DNA of 64,000 nucleotides from JAXLQL01 sp046331625 (GTDB lineage: Bacteria > Acidobacteriota > Terriglobia > Bryobacterales > Bryobacteraceae), in NCBI GenBank assembly GCA_046331625.1, contig JAXLQL010000008.1:310001-374000 (forward strand), read 5' to 3'. Under the pieces are notes generated by a model that had not been told where the DNA came from, searched no databases, and worked only from the letters and a program-made list of their open reading frames with translations. Numbering within the stretch: the first letter of the stretch is position 1; each line of letters starts with the position of its first letter. Both the position numbers and the translations under genes were made by a program. This document shows, piece by piece, positions 23,926 through 31,237 of the stretch.

Positions 23926-24060
23926 GCGGGACTCAAGTCCCGCGCTGGCTAACTAAAGCCCGCCCTACAAGAAGGTTCCGGTGCAACCGCGCTGACGGAG
24001 GAATGCACGAGTTTCAGGGCGGGAATGAAAGTCCCGCTGCAGGCTGAAAGCCTGCCCCAC
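23926..24060 (+). repeat. Two REP-like double-hairpin repeats
   Basis: Copies at 23926-23968 (GCGGGACTCAAGTCCCGC then CTAAAGCCCGCCCTAC, with a 4-bp CTAA insertion) and 24019-24060 (GCGGGAATGAAAGTCCCGC then GGCTGAAAGCCTGCCCCAC), in tandem between the truncated vapC and argC. They fill most of the gene-free stretch 23826-24077 and may act as a terminator for the toxin-antitoxin unit. Confidence 0.75.
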
Positions 24061-24077
24061 TGAGCAGTTCGAGTCGT

Positions 24078-24111
24078 GGTATATTTATTCACAGATATGA
24101 ATAAATATACC
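24078..24111. promoter_or_regulatory. Palindromic ARG-box-like operator over the argC start
   Basis: GGTATATTTATTC - ACAGATAT - GAATAAATATACC is a perfect 13-bp inverted repeat with an 8-bp spacer in an otherwise GC-rich region. Each arm contains a TGAATAAATAT/ATATTTATTCA core close to the known ArgR half-site pattern (TGAATwwwwATTCA). The ATG of argC (24097-24099) lies inside it. It could act as an arginine-repressor operator and/or an RNA hairpin covering the start codon. No argR gene is in the window. Confidence 0.65.
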
Positions 24112-25104
24112 GTGGGCGTCGCCGGCTTCCGCGGCTACAGCGGCGCCGAACTGGTCTCGATCCTCTCGCATCACCCCGGCGTCGAGCCCGTTCTGCTCGA
24201 ACATCGCTCGGACTCCGAAGATCGCGCGCGACCCCGCTCCTATCGCGGACCACGCCGTGCCCCTTGCACCGCCGATGCGGTGCGCGCAGAGAAGATCGCC
24301 GCCGTGTTTCTGGCCACGCCCGCCGAGGTCTCGATGGAACTCGCGCCTGCGATGCTCGAAGCCGGCGCGAAGGTGATCGACCTCAGTGGCGCCTTCCGCT
24401 TCTCTTCCGCCGAGACGTACACGCGCTGGTACAAGGAGCCGCACACGCAAGCGGCGCTGCTGGCGGAAGCCGTCTACGGACTGCCTGAGTTTCACCGCGA
24501 TCGCGTGAAAGGCGCGCGCCTGATCGCGAATCCGGGATGCTATCCGACGGCGGCGAATCTGGCCATCAAGCCGCTGGTCGAGTCAGGCTTGCTCGATGCG
24601 GCGGCCGACATCGTCTGCGACGCCAAGAGCGGCGTCAGCGGAGCCGGCCGCAAGCCGAGCCTCAAGACGAGCTTCTGCGAAGTCACCGAAAACTACTCCG
24701 CGTACTCGCTGCTCGATCATCGCCACGTGCCGGAAGTGCTCATTACGTCAGGCATCGAAGAGAGCGCGTTCAATTTTACGGCGCAGTTGATTCCGATTCA
24801 TCGCGGCATCCTCGAGACGATCTACTTCCGCGCGCCCGGCGCATCGGCAGCGGCGATCCTCGCCGCTTACGAGAAGCGCTACGCCGGGGAACCGTTCGTG
24901 CGGATGTATGAACCCGGCAAGGTCCCGGACCTCGCAGCCGTGAATCACACCAACTTCTGCGACATCGGCTTCAAGTTCGACGCGGCTACGGGTCGCGGAG
25001 TCGCGGTCAGTTGCATCGACAATCTCGGCAAGGGCGCCGCCGGACAAGCAGTGCAGAACATGAACCTCGTGCTCGGCTTTGAGGAAACGGCAGGCCTCTT
25101 ATGA
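24097..25104 (+). CDS. argC: N-acetyl-gamma-glutamyl-phosphate reductase
   Basis: 335 residues. Catalyses NADPH-dependent reduction of N-acetylglutamyl phosphate in arginine biosynthesis. NAD(P)-binding start 'YTVGVAGFRGYSGAELVSIL', 'AVFLATPAEVSMELAP', active-site Cys in 'LIANPGCYPTAANLAIKPL', 'SGVSGAGRKPS', and C-terminal 'AVSCIDNLGKGAAGQAVQNMN'. Start ATG 24097 preferred over an ATG at 24076; no Shine-Dalgarno is seen and the start lies inside a perfect palindrome. Overlaps argB by 4 bp. A partial duplicate of this gene lies at 14540-14682. Confidence 0.95.
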   Translation: MNKYTVGVAGFRGYSGAELVSILSHHPGVEPVLLEHRSDSEDRARPRSYRGPRRAPCTADAVRAEKIAAVFLATPAEVSMELAPAMLEAGAKVIDLSGAFRFSSAETYTRWYKEPHTQAALLAEAVYGLPEFHRDRVKGARLIANPGCYPTAANLAIKPLVESGLLDAAADIVCDAKSGVSGAGRKPSLKTSFCEVTENYSAYSLLDHRHVPEVLITSGIEESAFNFTAQLIPIHRGILETIYFRAPGASAAAILAAYEKRYAGEPFVRMYEPGKVPDLAAVNHTNFCDIGFKFDAATGRGVAVSCIDNLGKGAAGQAVQNMNLVLGFEETAGLL

Positions 25105-25874
25105 AAGTCCTGGTCAAGCTCGGCGGAACCCTCCTCGACGAAGAAGCCTCGCGAGCGCGCCTCTCGGCTGAGATCGCGGCTGAGTCCAAAGGCGAAGGCG
25201 TGCGCATGACCGTGGTCCACGGCGGCGGCAAGCAGATGACGCGCTTCCTCACCGAGCGCGGCGTGGAGAGCCGCTTTGTGAATGGCCTCCGCGTGAGTAC
25301 TCCGGAAGTGATTGACGCAGTGCTGAAGGTCTTCGCGGGAACGGTGAATCATACGCTGGTGGCGTCGCTCGTTGCTGCGGGAGCCGACGCGGTTGGGCTC
25401 ACGGGGATCGATGCCGCACTCACCGAGGCCGAACAGTGGAGCGAAGAGCTCGGCGCGGTGGGCCGTCCCGTGCGCGCCAACGCGCGCTTGCTCGATGTGC
25501 TGACGGCGAACGGATACCTGCCGGTGGTCGCTTGTGTGGCGGGCGACCGCGCGGGGAACATCTACAACGTCAACGCGGACCAGATGGCCGCCGCCTGCGC
25601 CGCCGGCTTCGCCGCCGATCGCGTGCTGTTCCTCACCGACGTGCCGGGCGTGATGGATGCTTCGAAGCGCGTGATCGCGACCCTGCGGCGCGGCGAGAGC
25701 CAAGCGCTCATCGATTCCGGAATCGCCACCGGTGGGATGCAGGCCAAGCTCGAAGCCGCTCATCGTGCGCTCGATGGCGGCGTGGGGCAGATCGTGATCG
25801 CGCCGGGCGCCGAACCCGGAATCGTGGCGCGGCTGTTGGCCGGGGAAATCGCCGGAACTCGAATCATCGCGTAA
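25101..25874 (+). CDS. argB: Acetylglutamate kinase
   Basis: 257 residues; ATGA overlap with argC. Amino-acid-kinase fold: 'MKVLVKLGGTLLDEE' (phosphate-binding Lys and GG), 'VVHGGGKQMTRFL', 'VGLTGIDAAL', 'GNIYNVNADQMAAACAAG', 'VLFLTDVPGVMD' and 'GIATGGMQAKLEAA'. It phosphorylates N-acetylglutamate, step 2 of arginine synthesis, and supplies the substrate for ArgC. Length is on the short side for ArgB, without the N-terminal helix associated with arginine feedback inhibition in some homologues. Confidence 0.93.
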   Translation: MKVLVKLGGTLLDEEASRARLSAEIAAESKGEGVRMTVVHGGGKQMTRFLTERGVESRFVNGLRVSTPEVIDAVLKVFAGTVNHTLVASLVAAGADAVGLTGIDAALTEAEQWSEELGAVGRPVRANARLLDVLTANGYLPVVACVAGDRAGNIYNVNADQMAAACAAGFAADRVLFLTDVPGVMDASKRVIATLRRGESQALIDSGIATGGMQAKLEAAHRALDGGVGQIVIAPGAEPGIVARLLAGEIAGTRIIA

Positions 25875-25886
25875 GGGGAGGAAGCC

Positions 25887-26432
25887 ATGTTGCTTCGCAA
25901 AGCCACCATGAACGACATCCCGGACCTGTTGACCCTCATCAACAGCTACGCCAACCAAGGGATCATGCTCCCGCGGACCGAGTTCGAACTGGCCGAGAGC
26001 ATTCGCGACTTCACGGTCGCCGTGGTAGCCGGACGCACGGCGGGGTGCGCCGCGCTCCATTTCTATACGCCGACGGCGGCCGAGGTTCGGTCGCTGGCGG
26101 TGGATCCGGCGATGAAGGGGACTGGCGTCGGGCGGGCGCTGTGCGAAACGCTCGAAACCGAAGCGCGCCAGATGGGCTTGGCGTCGCTGTTCGCGTTCAC
26201 CTACGTGCCCGGCTTCTTCAGTAAGCTGGGATACGCGCAAGTGGATCGAGGGGCGCTTCCCCAGAAGGCGTGGAAAGACTGCTTGCGGTGTCCGAAGTTC
26301 CAAAGCTGCGACGAGATCGCTGTCCACAAGCAGCTCCGGGCTGTGGAAAACTTTCGTACCTCAGTGGAACCCCTTAGGATTCTCAAGGATTCGGCTGTGG
26401 GAGCCCCTGTGAGAATCCCTGTGGAAAAATAG
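25887..26432 (+). CDS. argA: GNAT-type short N-acetylglutamate synthase (ArgA-like)
   Basis: 181 residues with GGGGAGG upstream. GNAT acetyltransferase: 'MLLRKATMNDIPDLLTLINSYA', acetyl-CoA loop 'SLAVDPAMKGTGVGRALCETLE', 'YVPGFFSKLGY'. The C-terminal 'KAWKDCLRCPKFQSCDEIA' segment with paired cysteines is typical of ArgA-like proteins that are a stand-alone acetyltransferase without the kinase domain. Gene order argC-argB-argA supports synthesis of N-acetylglutamate. The last about 35 residues are an unusual extension. Confidence 0.85.
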   Translation: MLLRKATMNDIPDLLTLINSYANQGIMLPRTEFELAESIRDFTVAVVAGRTAGCAALHFYTPTAAEVRSLAVDPAMKGTGVGRALCETLETEARQMGLASLFAFTYVPGFFSKLGYAQVDRGALPQKAWKDCLRCPKFQSCDEIAVHKQLRAVENFRTSVEPLRILKDSAVGAPVRIPVEK

Positions 26433-26591
26433 AGGAACTCGAATCTTTGCCTGCATTTTGGCAGAGAATTTCTTCGCCCTCCGGCCACTACAGTATAGAG
26501 AAGCCCCTCCACGTAGGGGTGGAATCGACACGCAAAAAAACCCTCGCGTAGGGCTTTCCATCTAGCCCACTTCTAGGGTAAGATCATCTAG

Positions 26592-26608
26592 AACTAGTAG
26601 TACTAGTT
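26592..26608. promoter_or_regulatory. Palindrome AACTAGT-AGT-ACTAGTT
   Basis: A perfect 7-bp inverted repeat with 3-bp spacer, 22 bp before the next ATG, in the AT-richer gap 26433-26630. The same gap contains two small hairpins, CCCCT-n6-AGGGG near 26508-26523 and CCCT-n5-AGGG near 26542, the second preceded by seven A, so it could terminate minus-strand transcription. Operator role for the downstream gene is a guess. Confidence 0.35.
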
Positions 26609-26630
26609 GCGTGAGGAGCCCCATTACTAA

Positions 26631-27602
26631 ATGAAAGCACAGACTGTAGGAGTGAAGGAATCGGCTGGCCGGATCTTGTGCTGTACCATATTCAAGCCAG
26701 GCGGCCGGAAGTTGTTGGCCAAAGGACACGTGATCAGTGATGAAGACGTGAGACTGCTGGAGACCGAGGGGATGGAACAGGTCTGGGTCACCGAGCTGGA
26801 AGACGGCGAAGTGGCCGAAGACGACGCGGTATCGCAGGTGGCGCAAGCCATGGGCTGCGGCTGCGTGGAGGTGAGGTTGGCGGCTGGAGGCAGAGCGAAC
26901 TTGTTCGCCACCGAAGATTGCTGCGTACTGGTGGACGACGAGTTGCTGAAGCAGATCAACTGCGCAGCCAGCATCGTGATCGCCACCGCCCTCAATTTCA
27001 GCTATGCAAAAGCGGGCACGCGAATCGCCACCGTAAAGAGCGCACCGTTCGCGGTGGCAAAGGCGCAGCTCGAAGCAGTGATAACCATACTCAAAGAACG
27101 AGGGCCGATACTGCAGTCGCGCCCGGTCCGGAACCCCCAGATCGGCGTTTTGTATACCGACCCCGTCAGCGGTGACCGCGCCCGCCAGTTGTTCGAGGGC
27201 ATCATGCGGCAAAGGCTGGAACGCTTCGGCATCAACCCTGCCTATGTACTCACCGCCACCGAAGACGACCCCAACGTGATGCGCGCGCTCCAGCACCTGG
27301 TGCGCTCGCGCTCGACGGCGATTCTGGTTGCATCGACGACAGCTCCGGCCGGTCCGGAAGACGTGATCGGACGCGCGATGATGCAGATCGGATGCCACAT
27401 CGAGAAGTTTCTGGCGCCGGTGGAACCGGGCAACCTGCTGCTGCTCGGCTACAAAGACGAGATCCCGATCGTGTCGGCTCCTGGCTGCTACCGCTCCGCC
27501 AAAGCGAACGTCGTGGACCTGGTGCTTCCGCCGATGATGTCCCGCTACCGTTTGTCGGGGTGGGAATTGGCGTCACTCGGGCACGGTGGGCTGCTCGGGT
27601 AG
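26631..27602 (+). CDS. Molybdopterin-binding (MoaB/Mog-domain-like) protein
   Basis: 323 residues. The N-terminal 'ESAGRILCCTIFKPGGRKLLAKGHVISDEDVRLLE' (read in parts) is the 'keep Mo-cofactor response' start shared by MoeA-like/competence-damage-like molybdopterin-binding proteins. The C-terminal half holds the Mog fold: 'QIGVLYTDPVSGDRARQLFEGIMRQRLERFG', 'ALQHLVRSRSTAILVASTTAP', 'GCHIEKFLAPVEPGNLLLLGYKDEIPIVSAPGCYRS'. Relatives in proteobacteria are often fused to a MobA-type nucleotidyltransferase, absent here. Probable role in molybdenum cofactor handling; enzymatic activity not established. Followed by a strong terminator. Confidence 0.75.
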   Translation: MKAQTVGVKESAGRILCCTIFKPGGRKLLAKGHVISDEDVRLLETEGMEQVWVTELEDGEVAEDDAVSQVAQAMGCGCVEVRLAAGGRANLFATEDCCVLVDDELLKQINCAASIVIATALNFSYAKAGTRIATVKSAPFAVAKAQLEAVITILKERGPILQSRPVRNPQIGVLYTDPVSGDRARQLFEGIMRQRLERFGINPAYVLTATEDDPNVMRALQHLVRSRSTAILVASTTAPAGPEDVIGRAMMQIGCHIEKFLAPVEPGNLLLLGYKDEIPIVSAPGCYRSAKANVVDLVLPPMMSRYRLSGWELASLGHGGLLG

Positions 27603-27675
27603 TAGTTTTCTTTCGTTCTCCTCCACAGATGCGTGGCCGGTCTCCGAGCCGGCTGCGCTATCTCCTCCGTAGAGA

Positions 27676-27709
27676 GCCGGGCGTACCCCCAAGACGCCCG
27701 GCTTTTTTT
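27676..27709 (+). terminator. Intrinsic terminator
   Basis: GCCGGGCGT - ACCCCCAAG - ACGCCCGGC followed by seven T. Perfect 9-bp GC stem; lies 74 bp behind the molybdopterin-binding gene, on its strand. Confidence 0.93.
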
Positions 27710-27929
27710 CCCAATTGCCAGATGGACGTTCAATTGCCATACTGATTCGAGTACCGGAGCATTGGACCACCGAGTCCTGGCCCGATACGGATCGAACATG
27801 AGGGAGATTCCCGTCGAGGACTCCCCATCCGCGGTCTTGCTTCGGCAGGGCCGCCTATTACTGACGCGTGGCACGGATCCCCATCGAGCATGGGCTGGGT
27901 GCATTCGTGGCACGTCCGGAGGATGTCTC

Positions 27930-29846
27930 GTGACTGCTCGAGGAAGTTTTTACGCGGCCACTGCGCTGCTCTGCCTTTCTTACACACCTGCCTTCGCTCA
28001 ACAGGCGGCCCTCGTTTATCATCTCGATTCCAGTTGGGGAACGGGTCTCCAAGCAGGGATTACCGTCACGAATACCGGAAAGACCACTCTCAAGGGGTGG
28101 ACTCTCGCATTCGACTATCCGCACCAGATCAATAGCCTTTGGGACGCAAAAATCCGAAGCCAGAAGGGCGCTTCCTATGTGCTCGAGGGTCCGGGTTGGA
28201 ACAAGGACTTGGTGCCCGGCGGACAGGCGTGGATCGGCTGGGTGGCGACTCTCTCGGGCGACCCCAAGGCTCCGAGTGGATGTGCCATGCCCGGCGTCAC
28301 GGTCACTGCTCCCACGTGCGCGGCCGGATCCACGGACAACGTGCCGCCGAGCGTACCGGCGGGGCTGCGGTCCACTGGGCAAACCACCACGTCGATCACG
28401 CTCGCCTGGGACGCTTCGAATGACGGCTCGGGCGGAAGCGGCGTGGCGAACTATGACGTGCGGATGGGCTCCGCGGTGATCGGCGCCACGGCGCAGACTA
28501 CGTTCACCGCGACGAACCTCACCGCCGGGACCTCGTACTCGTTCGCCGTGCGCGCTCGCGACAAAGCGGGCAACGTGTCCACGTTCAGCCCGAACCTCAC
28601 GGCGTCTACGTCGCAGCCGGTGAGCTGCGCGCAACCGCCCGCCACGCCCACCGGGCTCAAGGTAAGCGGCATCACGGCGAACTCGGCGACGCTCGCATGG
28701 ACCGCGTCTCCGCCCATGGCCGGCTGCAACATCACGTATCGCATCTGGCTCAACGGAGTTGCGCTCGCGGCGTCGATTCCCGAGACGGGCTATCTGCTCT
28801 CCGGGCTGACGCCTTCTACCACGAACTCGGTTGCGGTGTCGGCGCAGGATCAAGTTGGGCCTTCGCTCGCTTCGCCGGCAGTGGTGTTTCAGACCGCGCC
28901 CGCCGTCACCACTGTGTCGAGCTTTCCGCCGCGCGTGTTCGCGCCTTACGTGGACATGCTCCTGTGGCCGACGCCGGACTTGGCGAACATCTCGCTCACT
29001 ACGGGCGTGAAGTACTTCACCGCGGCGTTCGTGGTTTCGGGCGCCGGATGCCAAGCTTCGTGGGGCGGCATCGTGCCCGTGGCGCAGGACTTTCTCGTGC
29101 CCGAGGTCGATGCCCTGCGCAAGGCCGGCGGCGATGTGATCGTCTCGTTCGGAGGCGCGTTCGGAATTGAACTGGGACAGGCGTGCGGCACGGTCTCGTC
29201 GCTGCAAAGCCAGTATCAGTATGTGATCGACAAATTCCACGCCACGCGGATCGACTTCGACATCGAAGGAGCCGCGGTTGCCGACACGGCTTCGATCGAT
29301 CGCCGCAACAAAGCGATCGCGGGGTTGCAGGCAGCGGCGCGCGCGAGCGGCAGGGCGCTCACGGTGCAGTACACGCTTCCGGCGTTGCCCACGGGGCTCA
29401 CTGCCGATGGAGTGAACCTACTTCGGAACGCGGTTCAGAACGGGGTCGATCTCGGGATCCTCAACGTGATGGCGATGGACTATGGCAGCGCCGTGGCGGA
29501 TCCGAACAAGATGGGACAAGCCGCCATCGACGCCGTCAATGCGACGTTCGCGCAGATGAAGCCGGTCTACGGCTCGGCCAAAACGGACGCGCAACTGCGC
29601 GCGATGCAGGGGGTGACGCCGATGATCGGGCTGAACGATGTGGTGCCCGAGGTGTTCACACTTGCAACCGACGCCGGTCTGGTGTTGAACTTCGCTACGG
29701 CGAACCGGCTGGGTCTGCTCGCGATGTGGTCAATCGGGCGGGATCATCCGTGCAGCGGATCTCCGCAAGTGTCGCCCACGTGTAGCGGCGTTCCGCAAGC
29801 CGACTGGGCGTTCTCGCGCTTCTTCTATCCCTTCACGGGCCAGTAG
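27930..29846 (+). CDS. Secreted GH18 chitinase-like enzyme with CBM2 and fibronectin type III domains
   Basis: 638 residues; GTG 27930 chosen because GGAGG lies 7 bp upstream and a signal peptide follows (MTARGSFYAATALLCLSYTPAFA). Order: CBM2-like carbohydrate-binding domain about 25-112 ('LVYHLDSSWGTGLQAGITVTN', 'GGQAWIGWVATLSG', read in parts), FN3 about 138-228, FN3 about 234-322, GH18 barrel about 335-638. The catalytic DxDxE motif is present as D442-F-D444-I-E446 ('RIDFDIEG'). Substrate-assisted hydrolysis of chitin or a related beta-1,4-GlcNAc polymer is expected. An intrinsic terminator separates it from the upstream gene. Confidence 0.88.
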   Translation: MTARGSFYAATALLCLSYTPAFAQQAALVYHLDSSWGTGLQAGITVTNTGKTTLKGWTLAFDYPHQINSLWDAKIRSQKGASYVLEGPGWNKDLVPGGQAWIGWVATLSGDPKAPSGCAMPGVTVTAPTCAAGSTDNVPPSVPAGLRSTGQTTTSITLAWDASNDGSGGSGVANYDVRMGSAVIGATAQTTFTATNLTAGTSYSFAVRARDKAGNVSTFSPNLTASTSQPVSCAQPPATPTGLKVSGITANSATLAWTASPPMAGCNITYRIWLNGVALAASIPETGYLLSGLTPSTTNSVAVSAQDQVGPSLASPAVVFQTAPAVTTVSSFPPRVFAPYVDMLLWPTPDLANISLTTGVKYFTAAFVVSGAGCQASWGGIVPVAQDFLVPEVDALRKAGGDVIVSFGGAFGIELGQACGTVSSLQSQYQYVIDKFHATRIDFDIEGAAVADTASIDRRNKAIAGLQAAARASGRALTVQYTLPALPTGLTADGVNLLRNAVQNGVDLGILNVMAMDYGSAVADPNKMGQAAIDAVNATFAQMKPVYGSAKTDAQLRAMQGVTPMIGLNDVVPEVFTLATDAGLVLNFATANRLGLLAMWSIGRDHPCSGSPQVSPTCSGVPQADWAFSRFFYPFTGQ

Positions 29847-29890
29847 CACGTGCCGCACGAAGGGCTCCGTTCATGCGATGATTGTAAGCG

Positions 29891-31216
29891 GTGATCGCCG
29901 ACTGGAAGGAAAAAATACGGCCATATTATTTGCGCTGGCTGTATTTTCCCCTCAAACCACAAGCGCGGCCGCTCCATTACGCCGATACTTGGAACGTTCC
30001 GCTGCACCCGCTAGACGAAGCCGGGGTGCGGTCCAACGTCGCGGTTGACTCGCGTCCGCCGGCGTTCCTGTTCCTGCCGATGAGCGATTGGCACGCGCGG
30101 ATGTTGCGCAGCCAGCACCTCGCTCTCGGCATGGCGGCGCTCGGACATCCGGCCTACTATCTCAATCCGCACGTGGGCCGGGAGTATCGCAAGGTTCGCG
30201 GGGCGGATCCCGAGCCGCGGCTAGGCGCGCTTTCGGCCAACGTATCGGAGCTCCATGTTCGCCTGCCGCGCGAGCCGGTTTATCACCACAGGCGGCTGCG
30301 TGCATCGGAAGACCGGATCCTTTGTTCCGCTCTCGAGCCGTTGGCCCGCGTGTTCGGCGAACGGGTGGTGCAAGTGGTGAGCCTGCCCACGTGGACCGGC
30401 GCCGCTTTCGAAATGCGACGCCGCCACGGCTGGCCGGTGGTTTACGATTGCCAGGATTACCTGCCTGGGTTTGGCGCCATGTCTGGCGATATTCTCGAAG
30501 CCGAACAGGAATTGTTCCGCGCCGCCGACTGGGTTATTTTCGTTTCGTCGCTGCTCGAAGAAGGGACGGCGCGGTCTTGGCCGCAGGTGCGCGGGCGTTC
30601 GACCGTTCTGCGCAACGCCGCCGATACCGCGCACTTCGCGCGCGCCGCAGTGAGCGCGCCGGGCCGCACTGGACCGCCCGTGCTCGGCTATTTCGGCGCC
30701 ATCGAAGACTGGCTCGATTGGGAGTTGCTCAAACAGGTGGCGCAGGGCATCCCCTCGGCGCGGATCGTGATGGCCGGGCGGGTGGAGAGCGCGGCTGCGG
30801 CAAGGCTTGCCCGCTATCCGAACGTGGAGCTCGCCGGTGAGATCCCGTACGAACGCTTGCCCGAGTGGATGAAGTGCTTCGATGTGGCGCTCATTCCGTT
30901 TCGCCGGAATCCCTTGACTCGGGCGGCGAGCCCGATCAAGCTCTACGAGTATCTCGCCGCTGGCCTCCCGGTTGTGGCCACGGAGCTCCCGGAGCTCGAA
31001 CCGTGGAGCGACCTCATTTACGTGGCCCGCAGCGAACACCATTTTGTGGAGCAGGCGTGCCGGGCGATGGCGGAGTCCGATCCGGCGTTGCGGAGCCGCC
31101 GCATGCGCGCGGTTTCCGGGCACACGTGGGCCGACCGCTCGGAGCAGCTTTGCTCGCTGTTGACAGGGCTTCGTCCCGCGAGTCCCAGGGCCGTGGCCGC
31201 CGGCACCGCCCGCTGA
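29891..31216 (+). CDS. GT4-type glycosyltransferase
   Basis: 441 residues from GTG 29891. Two Rossmann domains of the GT-B fold: acceptor half 'FLFLPMSDWHARMLRSQHLALGMAALGH', 'VYDCQDYLPGF'; donor half 'GPPVLGYFGAIEDWLDWELL', 'IVMAGRVES', 'VELAGEIPYERLPEWMKCFDVALIPF' and the nucleotide-sugar motif 'SPIKLYEYLAAGLPVVATELPELEPW' (read in parts). No membrane span. Similar proteins glycosylate exopolysaccharide or lipid carriers; substrate unknown. Next gene (TonB-dependent receptor) starts 21 bp downstream. Confidence 0.87.
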   Translation: MIADWKEKIRPYYLRWLYFPLKPQARPLHYADTWNVPLHPLDEAGVRSNVAVDSRPPAFLFLPMSDWHARMLRSQHLALGMAALGHPAYYLNPHVGREYRKVRGADPEPRLGALSANVSELHVRLPREPVYHHRRLRASEDRILCSALEPLARVFGERVVQVVSLPTWTGAAFEMRRRHGWPVVYDCQDYLPGFGAMSGDILEAEQELFRAADWVIFVSSLLEEGTARSWPQVRGRSTVLRNAADTAHFARAAVSAPGRTGPPVLGYFGAIEDWLDWELLKQVAQGIPSARIVMAGRVESAAAARLARYPNVELAGEIPYERLPEWMKCFDVALIPFRRNPLTRAASPIKLYEYLAAGLPVVATELPELEPWSDLIYVARSEHHFVEQACRAMAESDPALRSRRMRAVSGHTWADRSEQLCSLLTGLRPASPRAVAAGTAR

Positions 31217-31237
31217 ACTTCACCCGAAAGGCCCAGC

